Shown here: in pieces, positions 9,033 through 18,995 of the stretch | Position numbering within the stretch: the first letter of the stretch is position 1 | How the letters are laid out: every line of letters starts with the position of its first letter | DNA from: an uncultured Prochlorococcus sp. | GTDB lineage: Bacteria; Cyanobacteriota; Cyanobacteriia; PCC-6307; Cyanobiaceae | Assembly (NCBI RefSeq): GCF_902626525.1 | Contig: NZ_CACOFR010000003.1 | Location: forward strand, 62,001 to 126,000 | Direction of reading: 5' to 3' | Length of the DNA: 64,000 bases | The notes under the pieces: model-generated | Told to the model about the DNA's origin: nothing | What the model saw: only the letters and a program-made list of their open reading frames with translations | The model's database searches: none | Position numbers and translations under genes: made by a program

Positions 9033-9806
9033 CTACTTAAGTCTTTCATATTCTACCCATTCTTTTAATTTATCCTTAAATAAATTCTTCCCTTGAATAA
9101 TCGGTTGGCAAAATGGTGGTTGATGATCATTAAGGCCTAATAAATCTGCAGTAACTCTTACTTGCCCATCGCAATAATTACCGGCACCAATGCCAATTGT
9201 GGGAATTTTTAAGTTATTTTGGATTTCTTTAGCAAGCGACTCAGGTATATGTTCAAGAACTATTGAAAAACATCCTAATTGTTCAAGTATAGATGCCTCT
9301 TTCTTGATTTTTTGTTGGCTTTCTATGCAATCTCCTTGTTTCTTCAATCCTAGATTTAAATAGCTTTGTGGTGTAAGTCCAATATGACCCATAACAGGAA
9401 TTCCCATTCTAATTAATCTAGAAATAACTTTTTGTATTTCTGGTTCAGCTCCTTCTAATTTTACAGCTTTTGCATAAGTGCTTTGAATGATTTTCCCTGC
9501 ATACTCCACAGCTTTATCCTCTCCACATTGGTAAGTAAGAAAAGGCATGTCGGAAACAATAAAAGGTTGTTCTTCAATTCTCTTTTTAAACCCTCTCGAA
9601 ACAGCATTAGTATGATAAATTATATTTTCTAAAGTTAATGGAAGCGTGGATTTGTATCCTAAACATACCATTGCTAAGGAATCTCCAACTAAGACAAGAT
9701 CAACATTAGCTTGTTCTGCAATAGATCCTGATATGGAGTCCCATGCCGTTAGTGCAATAATTTTTTGAGATTTTTCTTTATAATGAATTAGATCTGCAGG
9801 TATCAT
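9033..9806 (-). CDS. panB: 3-methyl-2-oxobutanoate hydroxymethyltransferase (pantothenate synthesis)
   Basis: PanB adds a hydroxymethyl group from 5,10-methylene-THF to ketoisovalerate, the first step towards pantothenate and CoA. Its substrate is produced by the valine pathway that includes ilvC, also in this window. Visible motifs are ALTAWDSISGSIAEQA, LVLVGDSLAMV with the Mg-binding Asp, VKLEGAE, MGHIGLTPQS and GIGAGNYCDGQV. The protein has 257 residues, within the family range. It stands alone, convergent with hemW, with the SRP RNA gene on the other side. Confidence 0.95.
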   Translation of the reverse strand: MIPADLIHYKEKSQKIIALTAWDSISGSIAEQANVDLVLVGDSLAMVCLGYKSTLPLTLENIIYHTNAVSRGFKKRIEEQPFIVSDMPFLTYQCGEDKAVEYAGKIIQSTYAKAVKLEGAEPEIQKVISRLIRMGIPVMGHIGLTPQSYLNLGLKKQGDCIESQQKIKKEASILEQLGCFSIVLEHIPESLAKEIQNNLKIPTIGIGAGNYCDGQVRVTADLLGLNDHQPPFCQPIIQGKNLFKDKLKEWVEYERLK

Positions 9807-9852
9807 AATTATTTATGTATCTTTTTTAATCAAGAATTGCTAATATAACGTT

Positions 9853-9946
9853 GACTCGGCCTTTCGCGGTTTTAACGCCTAAATCTGGTCAGGACCGGAA
9901 GGTAGCAGCCACAAGGGATGCTTGAGGCAGGCGAGATAACCGAGTC
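9853..9946 (+). ncRNA. ffs: Signal recognition particle RNA (4.5S type)
   Basis: The conserved SRP apical loop GGTCAGGACCGGAAGGTAGCAGCC is present in the middle; it is the site bound by Ffh. The ends pair (GACTCGG at 9853 with CCGAGTC ending at 9946), giving a long hairpin of about 94 nt, the size of the small bacterial SRP RNA. Its protein partner ffh is also in this window at 36.5 kb. The exact 5' and 3' ends are inferred from pairing. Confidence 0.95.
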
Positions 9947-9961
9947 ACTTTATTTTACCAA

Positions 9962-11077
9962 TTAATCTATATTTTTTTTATTTTGCCTTAATCTTAAAAA
10001 CTCTGGAATACTTGCTCCAGTTTCTTTGTTATCAGAACCATTATAAAAAGATTGATTAGATAATCTGTTTTTAATTCTTTGTTGTTTCAATGGTTGATCT
10101 GTATCAAAACCTGTTGCAATGACAGTAACTTGTATCTCTCCTTCCATATCTTCATTAACCGCTTGACCAAGGATTATATTTGCATCATCATCTACGACAT
10201 CACTAATAACATCTCCAACTAAGTTCACATCGTCAAGAGTTAAATCACTCCCTCCAGTGATATTTACTAGGCAACCTTTAGCTCCATCAATTCTTCCTGC
10301 TTCCAATAGTGGGCTATTGATTGCTGCTTGAGCAGCTTCTATGGCTCTGGATCGACCAGATCCAGTTCCTACACCAAGAAGCGCCGTGCCAGCTTCAGTC
10401 ATAACTGACCTCACATCAGCAAAGTCAAGATTAACTTCACCAGGGCGGGTAATTACTTCACTTATACCTTGAACTCCCATCCTTAAAACATCATCCGCAT
10501 TCTTGAACGCTTCTTGAATAGAGGCACCCGCAGAAACTTCTTTTAATCGGTCATTTGGTATGACAATAAGAGTATCAACATTTTCTGCCAATCTTGCGAT
10601 TCCTTCTTCTGCTTGACGCATTCTTCTTTTGCCTTCGAAAGAAAAGGGTTTAGTTACTATGCCTATTGTTAATGCGCCGCTTTGCTTTGCCACTTCAGCA
10701 ACAACTGGTGCTGCACCCGTGCCAGTACCTCCTCCCATTCCTGCTGCTATAAAAACCAAGTCGGAACCCTCTAATGATTGTTGAAGTTCATCTCTAGATT
10801 CTTCTGCAGCCTTTTGTCCAATACTTGGATTACCTCCCGCGCCAAGGCCTCTCGTTAAGTTCTGGCCTAATTGAATTCTTCTCTCGGCTGATGACTGAAG
10901 TAAAGCTTGTGCATCAGTATTAAGAACTCTGAATGAGACGCCTTCAAGATCACTATTAATCATCCTGTTTACAGCATTACTTCCACCACCACCAACGCCG
11001 ATTACTTCAATTTTGGCATTCTGACTTGGGAGGATGTCTTTTGATTGATCAAAGTTTGGATTGTTACCGAAGCTCAT
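9962..11077 (-). CDS. ftsZ: Cell division protein FtsZ
   Basis: FtsZ is the tubulin-like GTPase that forms the division ring at mid-cell. The N-terminal [13 protein letters not shown] (28-40) and the tubulin signature [14 protein letters not shown] are intact, as are the T7-loop residues around [11 protein letters not shown]. The C-terminal tail IPEFLRLRQ is the conserved peptide for membrane-anchor partners. In cyanobacteria this peptide binds Ftn2/ZipN, whose gene is at 34.4 kb. The length is 371 residues. It follows ftsQ by 178 bases on the same strand and probably has its own promoter there. Confidence 0.97.
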   Translation of the reverse strand: MSFGNNPNFDQSKDILPSQNAKIEVIGVGGGGSNAVNRMINSDLEGVSFRVLNTDAQALLQSSAERRIQLGQNLTRGLGAGGNPSIGQKAAEESRDELQQSLEGSDLVFIAAGMGGGTGTGAAPVVAEVAKQSGALTIGIVTKPFSFEGKRRMRQAEEGIARLAENVDTLIVIPNDRLKEVSAGASIQEAFKNADDVLRMGVQGISEVITRPGEVNLDFADVRSVMTEAGTALLGVGTGSGRSRAIEAAQAAINSPLLEAGRIDGAKGCLVNITGGSDLTLDDVNLVGDVISDVVDDDANIILGQAVNEDMEGEIQVTVIATGFDTDQPLKQQRIKNRLSNQSFYNGSDNKETGASIPEFLRLRQNKKNID

Positions 11078-11255
11078 CTCTTAATAGGGATCTATTACTA
11101 GTATTGGGTGCATTATGAACTTACTAAGCTCATATGTATGAAATTGTTGAGTAAAATCCGTAAATATTCATTTAATAAATATTTTGATTTAAATGCTAAA
11201 CCCTAACCAACACTACAATAATTAAAAAAAATTATTTAAAACATGATATCAAATA

Positions 11256-11981
11256 TTAGGGTTTGAACACTTTTATTTTTGGTTTGTTTGGATCAGTAAG
11301 ATCAATAGTATTAATTTTTTCCGAAAAATCATTTTTTTTAAAATCATTTTTTAATTTATTGATTATTTGTAATTGGTAGTTAATTAAATTAGGATTGAAT
11401 CCTAAAAATATTGTTTTTAGATTTCTTTCCTCAAGAGTGAGAAAACCATTTGGTGAAAAAGTTATTTTTACTATTTCAAATTCATAAGTCTCCTGGGCAA
11501 GAAATATTTCAGATAATATTTTTTTAAATTTTTCTTTCCAACCAAAAACTTTTATTGTTAAATTGCTAGGATCAATTTTTTCTACATTTTGTTTATTGAT
11601 AAAAAATCCTTCTTTATCAATAAAGCCTAATATTTTTTTATCATTATATATTCTTTCACCGTAAGCTATTGGAATTCTTGTATTAACTTCAACTTTCAAA
11701 CCAAAAGGAAAAATTTGTCTACTAACTGAAATATTCTTAAGCGATAAATTTTGTTTCAATTCTCTTTCCAAAAAATTTGTTTTAATAAAAATTAAACGGA
11801 TTGGAAACTTTAAAGATGAATTATTTACCACGTCATTCTGCGAGAATAAATCACTTCCTGAAATAATAATATCTTGGATATTTACCTTTTTTAGAGTTTT
11901 TAGGCTTAAAAAACTTGTTGAAAATAAAATTAGTAATAAAAAGCTTGTATATTTTATTTTGGTCTGGTTTTCACAAATCAC
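11256..11981 (-). CDS. ftsQ: Cell division protein FtsQ-like (POTRA domain)
   Basis: The 241-residue protein has one N-terminal membrane helix (about residues 12-30), a POTRA-like segment (VNIQDIIISGSDLFSQNDVV), and an FtsQ-type beta domain with ISVSRQIFPFGLKVEVNTRIPIAYGE. FtsQ links the cytoplasmic ring to periplasmic septum synthesis. The call is supported by its place between ddl and ftsZ, the usual division-cluster order. Sequence conservation is low, as normal for FtsQ. The GTG start at 11981 overlaps the end of the upstream gene by 11 bases. Confidence 0.82.
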   Translation of the reverse strand: MICENQTKIKYTSFLLLILFSTSFLSLKTLKKVNIQDIIISGSDLFSQNDVVNNSSLKFPIRLIFIKTNFLERELKQNLSLKNISVSRQIFPFGLKVEVNTRIPIAYGERIYNDKKILGFIDKEGFFINKQNVEKIDPSNLTIKVFGWKEKFKKILSEIFLAQETYEFEIVKITFSPNGFLTLEERNLKTIFLGFNPNLINYQLQIINKLKNDFKKNDFSEKINTIDLTDPNKPKIKVFKP

Positions 11982-12381
11982 ATCTAGCTTTTTCCATTAA
12001 TTGGTCCATCCATTTTCTCGCTTGGTCTGCATCTGAAAATGGTACATCCATTTCTTTCCCATTACCTACTAATCTCAACCTACACTTTCCTTGAGATTCA
12101 TTAGTTAGAGGAGCTTCTCCTGAAGTTAATGCCATCAATTCAACTAATTCTAGTTTCTTGATTGTAAAACTATCTTTTTCTTCAAAAGTTCCTGCTTCAA
12201 ATGCGCTCCACCTTAATTTCCCATCTTTTAAGGAAGCAGCACCTGAACTATCTAATTTACAAAGCTCAGAACCATTAGCCCAGCTCCTAAAAAGATTTTG
12301 CCTTCTTCTTTCTAACCATCCTAGAGCAGTTAATAAAATGAAAATTAAAAGCAGAGGTAACCAAAGTAGTCCATGCAACAT
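11971..12381 (-). CDS. Conserved membrane-anchored protein between ddl and ftsQ
   Basis: The family is not recognised. The 136 residues start with one membrane helix (LLWLPLLLIFILLTALGWL, about 5-23). A basic stretch follows (ERRRQNLFRSWA), then a soluble domain rich in beta patterns (KCRLRLVGNGKEMDVPFSDADQARKWMDQLME) that resembles a small PH-like fold. It starts 10 bases after ddl and overlaps ftsQ by 11 bases, so it is coupled to both. Location suggests a role in cell-wall or division membrane biology, which is inference only. Confidence 0.6.
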   Translation of the reverse strand: MLHGLLWLPLLLIFILLTALGWLERRRQNLFRSWANGSELCKLDSSGAASLKDGKLRWSAFEAGTFEEKDSFTIKKLELVELMALTSGEAPLTNESQGKCRLRLVGNGKEMDVPFSDADQARKWMDQLMEKARCDL

Positions 12382-12391
12382 TTTATTTGAA

Positions 12392-13456
12392 TTATAAATC
12401 CAGGGTTATATCTACTAGTTTAGCCACAAGTTGTTCAATATTTAAACCTGAAGCTCTCCAGAGCATAGGGAACATACTATTTTTTGTAAATCCTGGGATT
12501 GTATTTATTTCATTTAGCAAGATTTTATTTGAAGATTTTTCTAAAAAGAAATCGACTCTTGCAAAACCGTAAATATTTAATGCTTTACAACTTTGAATGG
12601 CAATTTTTTTGATTTGTTTGGTGGTTCTAGAATCTATTTTAGCTGGGATAGTTATCTGATTATTTAGGTTGTATTTTGTTTCGTAATCATACCAATCATT
12701 TTCGTGACTTACCTCGCCAATCTCAGAGGTTAAGAGTTCTAAATTTCCAATTATTCCGCATTCAATCTCTCTTACCTCTAAACCTTCCTCCACTACAATT
12801 CTTGAATCTATTTCCCATGCTTTTTCTAGGGCTTGTAATAATTCTGACTGATTTCTTACTTTTGAGATACCAAGGGAAGAACCAGAGTTGGAGGGTTTAA
12901 CAAAAACGGGAAAATTTAATTTTTTTATTATTTCACTAGTTAACTTATTTTTTACTTCTTTTTCATGATGGTCTTGATTTTGAAAAAATAGATAATTAAC
13001 CTGTGGAATTTTAAGGTTTGAGAAAATTGTTTTCATCAAAATTTTATCCATGCCAAGAGCAGAACCTAGAATTCCACATCCGACTAAAGGTTTCTTTGTG
13101 AATTTCAGTAATCCATGAATTGAGCCATCTTCACCATTGAATCCATGCAGTAGAGGAAACCAAATATCAACATCTTGAAATTCAACTCCCTCTAGAAAGT
13201 TAATTTTTTGATTTAAAGTTCCGTATTTTTTTGTTTTGTTGTTTTCAGATTCGCCAATTAGGATTTTTTCCGAGAGATCACTATCAAGCCAATCCCCGCT
13301 TTTATTGATATAAAAGGCTTTAACCCAATAGCGTAGGTTATTTATTTCTGAATTAAAGGCTTTAAAAACTGTCTTTGCAGAAGATATTGATACATCATGT
13401 TCATTGGAATTTCCACCAAAAATTAGTCCAATACATTTTTTCTCCCCTCTAATCAT
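12392..13456 (-). CDS. ddl: D-alanine--D-alanine ligase
   Basis: Ddl is an ATP-grasp enzyme that makes D-Ala-D-Ala for peptidoglycan. Visible motifs are LIFGGNSNEHDVSISSA at the N-terminus, PLLHGFNGEDGSIHGLL, the ATP-grasp loop KPSNSGSSLGISKV, ARVDFFLE (metal ligands) and LNEINTIPGFTKNSMFP near the end. The length of 354 residues is typical. It is part of the miaB-ddl-(136 aa)-ftsQ series, separated from miaB by eight bases. Confidence 0.95.
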   Translation of the reverse strand: MIRGEKKCIGLIFGGNSNEHDVSISSAKTVFKAFNSEINNLRYWVKAFYINKSGDWLDSDLSEKILIGESENNKTKKYGTLNQKINFLEGVEFQDVDIWFPLLHGFNGEDGSIHGLLKFTKKPLVGCGILGSALGMDKILMKTIFSNLKIPQVNYLFFQNQDHHEKEVKNKLTSEIIKKLNFPVFVKPSNSGSSLGISKVRNQSELLQALEKAWEIDSRIVVEEGLEVREIECGIIGNLELLTSEIGEVSHENDWYDYETKYNLNNQITIPAKIDSRTTKQIKKIAIQSCKALNIYGFARVDFFLEKSSNKILLNEINTIPGFTKNSMFPMLWRASGLNIEQLVAKLVDITLDL

Positions 13457-13464
13457 TTTAAAAT

Positions 13465-14859
13465 CTATTTATAAAGTTCACCTGTTAAAGAAAAAGATCT
13501 TATTTCCTTTATTTTGACGTTTATTTCGTCTCCTAACTGAAACTTAAATTCACTATTATTTGGGATTTCTACAAAGGTCAATCTATTAGTTCTTGTTCTT
13601 CCCATAATTTGCGATGCATTTTTGGGATTCAATCCCTCAATTAAAATACTTTCTATATTATCTAGGTATCTTTTATTTCTTTTTTTAGAAGTAGTTTCCA
13701 CCAATTCATTTATTTCTTTTAATCTTTCTTTTTTAACTTTCTCAGATAATTGATTTTGCCAAATCGCTGCAGGAGTATTTGGTCTTGGAGAATAGGCAGC
13801 TGTCATAACTTGATCAAAGCCAATATCAGATATTAATTTCAATGTATCCCTAAATTGTTTTTCTGATTCTCCGGGAAAAGCAACAATTGCATCTGCAGTT
13901 ATAGAGGCATTTGGCATTAATAATCTTATATTTTCAATGATTCTTTTGTATTTTTCAATAGTGTATCCTCTGGCCATTAACTTGAGAATTTCATTATTCC
14001 CACTTTGAAATGGAATATGAAAATGCTCACAGACTTTGTCTAATTCATAACAAGCTTGTATCAATCTTTTAGAAAAATATCTTGGATGGCTAGTAGCAAA
14101 TCGTATTCTACGAATTCCCTCCACATCATGAATGTAGTAAAGGAGATCAGTTAATGTATTCTCTTTTCTACCCTCTTTTGTCGTACCAGGGAGATCTCTT
14201 CCGTAAGCATCAATATTCTGACCCAAAAGAGTAATTTCCTTAAAATTATCATGTGCTAATTTTTGGATCTCACTTTTGATAGCATTAGGATATCTTGATT
14301 GCTCTTTACCTCTAACAGAGGGGACTACACAATAAGAGCATCTTTCATTACATCCGTAAATGATATTGATCCACCCACAAATAGAGCTTTCTCTTCTTGC
14401 ACTTGTTATGTCTTCTGAAATGAAAGTTTCCTCAGTGGCAGCGACTTGATTGCCTAAATCAACTTTCCCTAGTAGGTTCTCAAGGTTATTTACGTGTTGT
14501 GGCCCCATTACTAGATCAAGTTCAGGAACTCTTCTGAGTAAAGACTCTCCTTCTTGCTGAGCAAGGCAACCTGCGACAATAAGTTTTAAGTTTGGTGTCT
14601 TATGCTTTCTTTTTGCTTGCCTTCCTAAAAAGCTATAAACTTTTTGTTCAGCGTTATCTCTGATCGTGCATGTATTGTATAAGACTAAATCGGCATTTAA
14701 TTCATCATTTGCTCTGATATATCCCATTTTCTCTAAAGTTCCAGCCATTCTCTCAGAATCAGCTTTGTTCATTTGGCATCCAAATGTGGTTATCCAATAA
14801 CGACCAGTAGTTGAATCCTCTTGAAAAGTTTTTTCGTCTTTTTTTGTTTTTGTTAGCAC
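13465..14859 (-). CDS. miaB: tRNA-2-methylthio-N6-isopentenyladenosine synthase MiaB
   Basis: MiaB is a radical SAM methylthiotransferase that modifies A37 of tRNAs reading UNN codons. The N-terminal cluster cysteines lie in [15 protein letters not shown] (Cys28), [14 protein letters not shown] and [11 protein letters not shown]. The radical SAM cysteines are in [22 protein letters not shown] domain closes the protein ([20 protein letters not shown]). Its 464 residues start at a GTG at 14859. It heads the leftward block with ddl eight bases downstream, and the tRNA-His gene lies upstream on the same strand. Confidence 0.96.
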   Translation of the reverse strand: MLTKTKKDEKTFQEDSTTGRYWITTFGCQMNKADSERMAGTLEKMGYIRANDELNADLVLYNTCTIRDNAEQKVYSFLGRQAKRKHKTPNLKLIVAGCLAQQEGESLLRRVPELDLVMGPQHVNNLENLLGKVDLGNQVAATEETFISEDITSARRESSICGWINIIYGCNERCSYCVVPSVRGKEQSRYPNAIKSEIQKLAHDNFKEITLLGQNIDAYGRDLPGTTKEGRKENTLTDLLYYIHDVEGIRRIRFATSHPRYFSKRLIQACYELDKVCEHFHIPFQSGNNEILKLMARGYTIEKYKRIIENIRLLMPNASITADAIVAFPGESEKQFRDTLKLISDIGFDQVMTAAYSPRPNTPAAIWQNQLSEKVKKERLKEINELVETTSKKRNKRYLDNIESILIEGLNPKNASQIMGRTRTNRLTFVEIPNNSEFKFQLGDEINVKIKEIRSFSLTGELYK

Positions 14860-14929
14860 TTCGTTAGGGATTTTTATGATTCTTTAATTCAAAATTACAA
14901 GTTAAATAATTTTGCTGCAATTTTTTGAG

Positions 14930-15003
14930 GGCGAGCGAGGGGATTCGAACCCCCGAATAGCGGCGCCACAAGCCGCTGCCTTAACCACTTGGCGACGCCC
15001 GCC
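14930..15003 (-). tRNA. trnH: tRNA-His (GTG)
   Basis: The reverse strand folds into a full cloverleaf. The acceptor stem includes the extra G at position -1 paired with C73, a hallmark of tRNA-His. The anticodon stem GCGGC/GCCGC encloses the loop TTGTGGC with anticodon GTG, and the T-loop is TTCGAAT. CCA is not encoded. Confidence 0.96.
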
Positions 15004-15130
15004 TTACATTTATAAATTTAACAACTCAAGGGTAATTTTCATAGTAATTTTATCTTTTTGCGAAATTTGAATTATTTTTTTATTCTTTAAAGTTTTCTAA
15101 TGTTTTAAAATAAAAGAAAATTTTAAAAAT

Positions 15131-16363
15131 TTGAGTAATTCCGGCACAGCTGAGGTTCTTATTCCCAGAAGCCTTTTTTTAATAGAAGATTTTAACAATC
15201 TCAATATTGACATAGAGGATTTATGTTCAGTTTCAGTTACTTGGGAGGATGGAATTGTTTCTGAGTTGCAACCTTTAACAAGTAGAGATACAAAACCAAA
15301 AAATATTTTATTCCCAAGATTTGTTGAAGCTCACTCTCATATTGATAAATCTTTTACTTGGGAGGAATTTCCAAATTTAAGATCAAACTATGATGGAGCA
15401 TTATCAGTAAATCTCAAGGAACATAAGACTAGAACTACCAAAAAAGTGCTTCAAAGAGCAGAGAAGTCATTAAACTTGGCTATTAAAAATGGGTATAGAG
15501 CTATTAGAAGTCATATTGATACCTATCAAGATCAAGGAGATGATGTTTGGAAAGAACTCTTTACGTTACAAAAAAAATATTCTTCTAAGTTGCAACTTCA
15601 ATTTGTTGCTCTTTCACCTTTAGAATTTTGGCAAACTGAAAATGGAATAAATTTAGCAAAAAACTTTTCTATTAATAAAGGCATTCTTGGAGGGGTTGTA
15701 GTTCCTCCTTTTGAAAAAAAGAAGGTAAGTAAATTACTCTCAACAATGCTTTTGCTTGCTGAAAAATATAAATTAGAAATTGATCTACATATAGATGAAT
15801 CGATTACTGCTCCAGGAGCAGGAGTAAAAGTTCTTTTAGAAGTTATTGATAAATTAAAGAGTCAAGTTCCAATAACATGTAGTCATTTGAGTAGTATTTT
15901 ATATCTCGAAGAAAATAAAATATTAGACTTAGGAAAAAAGATAGCAGATAAAAATATTAAAGTTGTTGCTCTGCCTCTTACAAATTTTTGGTTACTTAAT
16001 AATGAAAGTAAAATTACATCTTTAAAAAGACCAGTCGCTCCTATTAAACAATTACATAAATCATTAGTTGATGTTTCAATAGGTAGTGATAATGTTCAAG
16101 ATCCTTGGTACCCATTTGGTGATTTTGATCCGTTTTACATGATGTCTTGCTCTATACCTATGCTTCAATTAAATCCTTGGGAAAGAATAACGCTCTCCTC
16201 AATTTTTTTAGCGCCAAGTAGATTATTAAATTTAAGTTGGGACGGTATAATAAAAAAAGGTTGCCCTGCTGATTTTGTTATTTTGAATGGAGAGAGGTGG
16301 GCAGATGTTTTTTCCAGCAATTTAAAAAGAAAAGTATATATAAAAGGGGATTTATATTGCTAA
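15131..16363 (+). CDS. Cytosine-deaminase-like amidohydrolase
   Basis: This metal-dependent hydrolase of the amidohydrolase superfamily has 410 residues and begins at a TTG. The metal-binding HxH is in RFVEAHSHIDKSF (His68, His70). Further ligands appear in DLHIDES, TCSHLSS and IGSDNVQDPWYPFGD, the order seen in CodA-type cytosine deaminases and related isocytosine or creatinine deaminases. The protein probably deaminates a nitrogen heterocycle. The true substrate cannot be told from sequence. A GlcD-like flavoprotein follows 35 bases downstream and may be co-transcribed. Confidence 0.75.
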   Translation: MSNSGTAEVLIPRSLFLIEDFNNLNIDIEDLCSVSVTWEDGIVSELQPLTSRDTKPKNILFPRFVEAHSHIDKSFTWEEFPNLRSNYDGALSVNLKEHKTRTTKKVLQRAEKSLNLAIKNGYRAIRSHIDTYQDQGDDVWKELFTLQKKYSSKLQLQFVALSPLEFWQTENGINLAKNFSINKGILGGVVVPPFEKKKVSKLLSTMLLLAEKYKLEIDLHIDESITAPGAGVKVLLEVIDKLKSQVPITCSHLSSILYLEENKILDLGKKIADKNIKVVALPLTNFWLLNNESKITSLKRPVAPIKQLHKSLVDVSIGSDNVQDPWYPFGDFDPFYMMSCSIPMLQLNPWERITLSSIFLAPSRLLNLSWDGIIKKGCPADFVILNGERWADVFSSNLKRKVYIKGDLYC

Positions 16364-16398
16364 TCTACTATTTACATAAAAAATAAAGAATTTAATTT

Positions 16399-17754
16399 AT
16401 GTCATTAAATAATCAAGAACTTATAGAAAAATTTAGGAAAGTAAATAACTTAGAAATTATTGAAAGCCAATCTGACATAAAAAGACTTTCAAAAGATTTT
16501 TATAACTATTCTCCTGTCCTTACTAAAAAATTAGAGGGATGCATTGCTGATCTGGTCGTAAGACCTGGTGATCATAATGCAGTGATGAAAGTAGCAGAAA
16601 TTTGTTGGAAATTTAATATCCCAATTACTTTAAGGGGTTCAGGTACAGGTAATTATGGACAAGCAGTCCCTTTACGTAAAGGAATCGTAATGCAGATGAG
16701 TCTTTTTAATAAACTTGAAGACTTTGATCCTGAAACAGGTTTTGTGAAAGTACAGTCTGGCTGTCTCATGGGAGATTTGAATAAACAATTAGAAAAATAT
16801 GGGAGAGAATTGAGGTTGCTTCCTAGTACTTGGAAAACCGCTACAATTGGAGGGTTTATTGCAGGAGGATCAGGGGGTATAGGATCAATTAGGTGGGGAT
16901 TTTTAAGGGATCCTGGCAATTTATTAGGTTTAGAAGCAGTGACGATGAATGAAAAACCTAAATTGTTGAAATTTGATGCTGAAGAATCCGAAGCTTTAAA
17001 TCATGCTTATGGGACAAATGGAATCATTACTTCTTTATTACTATCTACTGATTTAAAACGTAGGTGGTATTCAATAGTAATTGAATGTACTGAATTTAAA
17101 AAAACAATAGAAATATTAAAAACCCTCACTAGCGCAGCAATTAATCTGAAACTTGGAGCGATTCTTGAGGAAGAGATTGTAGATCAAATGCCAACATGGT
17201 TTAAAAGCAAATCTTCTGGTCACAAAATCTTAATTCAAGCTACTCTTGGAGGAATAAGAACTGTAGAGCTGATTTGCAAAAAATTCAAAGTAGAATCTTC
17301 TCTCCTAGGAGAAGAAGAAAAACTAGGAAATGGAATTTCTGAAGTCGTTTGGAATCATACAACTCTTCATATGAGGTCTAGAGATAAAAATTGGACATAT
17401 TTACAAATGCTTTTGCCTTTAAATGATGAACTGAATTTAATTAATTTTTTAAGAAAAAAATGGGGTAAAAAGGTTCTTTGGCATATAGAGTCAGTTTCTC
17501 AGCAAGGAACTCCTCGCTTAGCTGCTTTGCCTGTTTTAAAATGGAATGGGGAAAAAGAATTAAATGAAATAATGGATGATTGTAAAAAGCTTGGTGCTTT
17601 TATTTTTAATCCTCATGTTTTAACTGTCGAAGGCGGAGGCCTTGGAGTGGTGGATGCTGATCAAGTGAAAGCAAAACTAAAATTTGATCCTAAAGGTTTA
17701 TTAAATCCTGGAAAATTGGAGGGTTGGGCTATAAAGGAACAATTTAAAAATTAA
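16399..17754 (+). CDS. FAD-binding oxidoreductase, GlcD/lactate dehydrogenase-like
   Basis: The protein has 451 residues with an N-terminal FAD-binding PCMH-type domain. Visible are PITLRGSGTGNYGQAVPLRKG (pyrophosphate-binding) and GGFIAGGSGGIGSIRWG, followed by a C-terminal FAD-linked oxidase domain that ends in KAKLKFDPKGLLNPGKLEG, the family's usual finish. Such enzymes oxidise 2-hydroxy acids, such as glycolate from photorespiration. The exact substrate is not certain, and no GlcE/GlcF partner is adjacent. Its final four bases overlap the stop of convergent folC. Confidence 0.8.
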   Translation: MSLNNQELIEKFRKVNNLEIIESQSDIKRLSKDFYNYSPVLTKKLEGCIADLVVRPGDHNAVMKVAEICWKFNIPITLRGSGTGNYGQAVPLRKGIVMQMSLFNKLEDFDPETGFVKVQSGCLMGDLNKQLEKYGRELRLLPSTWKTATIGGFIAGGSGGIGSIRWGFLRDPGNLLGLEAVTMNEKPKLLKFDAEESEALNHAYGTNGIITSLLLSTDLKRRWYSIVIECTEFKKTIEILKTLTSAAINLKLGAILEEEIVDQMPTWFKSKSSGHKILIQATLGGIRTVELICKKFKVESSLLGEEEKLGNGISEVVWNHTTLHMRSRDKNWTYLQMLLPLNDELNLINFLRKKWGKKVLWHIESVSQQGTPRLAALPVLKWNGEKELNEIMDDCKKLGAFIFNPHVLTVEGGGLGVVDADQVKAKLKFDPKGLLNPGKLEGWAIKEQFKN

Positions 17755-18983
17755 TATTTATTTTTATTTGCAAATTTAATGAATTCAGCGACTAAAAAAA
17801 TAGAACCTGTTAAAACAGGATTACTAATTGGCCATTTTTTGAGGTCAAATAAATACTGAATGGCAAATTCAAATTTTTCGAATTCAATTATTTTTAGAAA
17901 ATCAATTCCTCTAATCTCTGAGAGATCCTTTAATTGCCAACTAGGTTGATCAGGAACTGGTACAAGTAATAAGTGATCATTTTTCTTGATGAGTGTTTTT
18001 AATATTGCGTATATATCTTTCTGTTTTTGCACGCCCACAATCCAATAAATTCCTTTTTCTTCATTACTCCAATTACTCCTCTCATTTGAAAGTGCTTTTG
18101 CCGCAGGATAATTATGAGCACAATCCACGAGTATTTTTTTGTTTAAATAATTAATTATCTCTAGCCTTCCAGGCCAAGTTGTTTTTTTAAGACCTCTATA
18201 AATGCAGTCTTCTTGAATCTTAAATCCAAACTTGTTAAGTGCTTCAATTGCTCCAACTGCAACTGAAGCATTTTGCCTTTGGAAAATTCCTTTTAATCCA
18301 AGCTCATAATTAGGTGAAATCGAATCTTTCCAAATAATTTCTGCTCCAACCTCTTTGATTTTTTTTGTGATTAAATTTCCAACTCGACTATTTTGATTGC
18401 AAGATATAACAATTGAATTCTTTTTAATCACTGCTAATTTTTCGTTTGCAATTTTTTCAATCGTACTTCCAAGAAATTCTTTATGATCAAGTCCAATGTT
18501 CCCAATTGCAATTATTGGTCTTAATTTATGGGCAGTTGTTGCGTCAAGTCTGCCGCCTAGGCCAGCTTCTAGAATAATTAATTCAACCTGCTTATCATCA
18601 AAAAAATTTAGTGCGCAACAAATAATTTTTTCAAAAGGAGTTAGCTCAAAGTTAAAAGAATTATTATCTATTAATCTATAAATTTTTTCAAAATCGGCTT
18701 TGCTAATATTTTTTTTATTAATTCTAATCCTTTCAGTAATATCAAAAAGGTGAGGAGATGTAGTTACACCAAATTTTTTGTTGGCTTCAAAAAGTATACT
18801 TTCTAAAAATGCCGTAATTGAACCTTTTCCGTTAGTTCCAATAACTTGAATGGCAGGAATATTCCTACAAGGATTGCCCAACTCTTGAAGAACTTTTTTA
18901 ATTCTAGATAAACCTAAATTTATCTTCTCCCTTTCATGTTGAGGTAATATAAATTCAAAATTTTTTAGATCAGACTTTTTCAA
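17751..18983 (-). CDS. folC: Folylpolyglutamate synthase / dihydrofolate synthase
   Basis: FolC adds glutamate residues to folates (and to dihydropteroate) with ATP. The P-loop VIGTNGKGSITAFLE spans about 48-62. Further Mur-ligase-family motifs are LEAGLGGRLDATTA, NIGLDHKEFLG, PGRLEI and LVDCAHNYPAA. The length is 410 residues from a TTG start. It follows argD by 12 bases on the same strand, so the two are likely co-transcribed from upstream of tRNA-Leu or argD. Confidence 0.93.
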   Translation of the reverse strand: MKKSDLKNFEFILPQHEREKINLGLSRIKKVLQELGNPCRNIPAIQVIGTNGKGSITAFLESILFEANKKFGVTTSPHLFDITERIRINKKNISKADFEKIYRLIDNNSFNFELTPFEKIICCALNFFDDKQVELIILEAGLGGRLDATTAHKLRPIIAIGNIGLDHKEFLGSTIEKIANEKLAVIKKNSIVISCNQNSRVGNLITKKIKEVGAEIIWKDSISPNYELGLKGIFQRQNASVAVGAIEALNKFGFKIQEDCIYRGLKKTTWPGRLEIINYLNKKILVDCAHNYPAAKALSNERSNWSNEEKGIYWIVGVQKQKDIYAILKTLIKKNDHLLLVPVPDQPSWQLKDLSEIRGIDFLKIIEFEKFEFAIQYLFDLKKWPISNPVLTGSIFLVAEFIKFANKNKY

Positions 18984-18995
18984 AATTTAAAAGAG

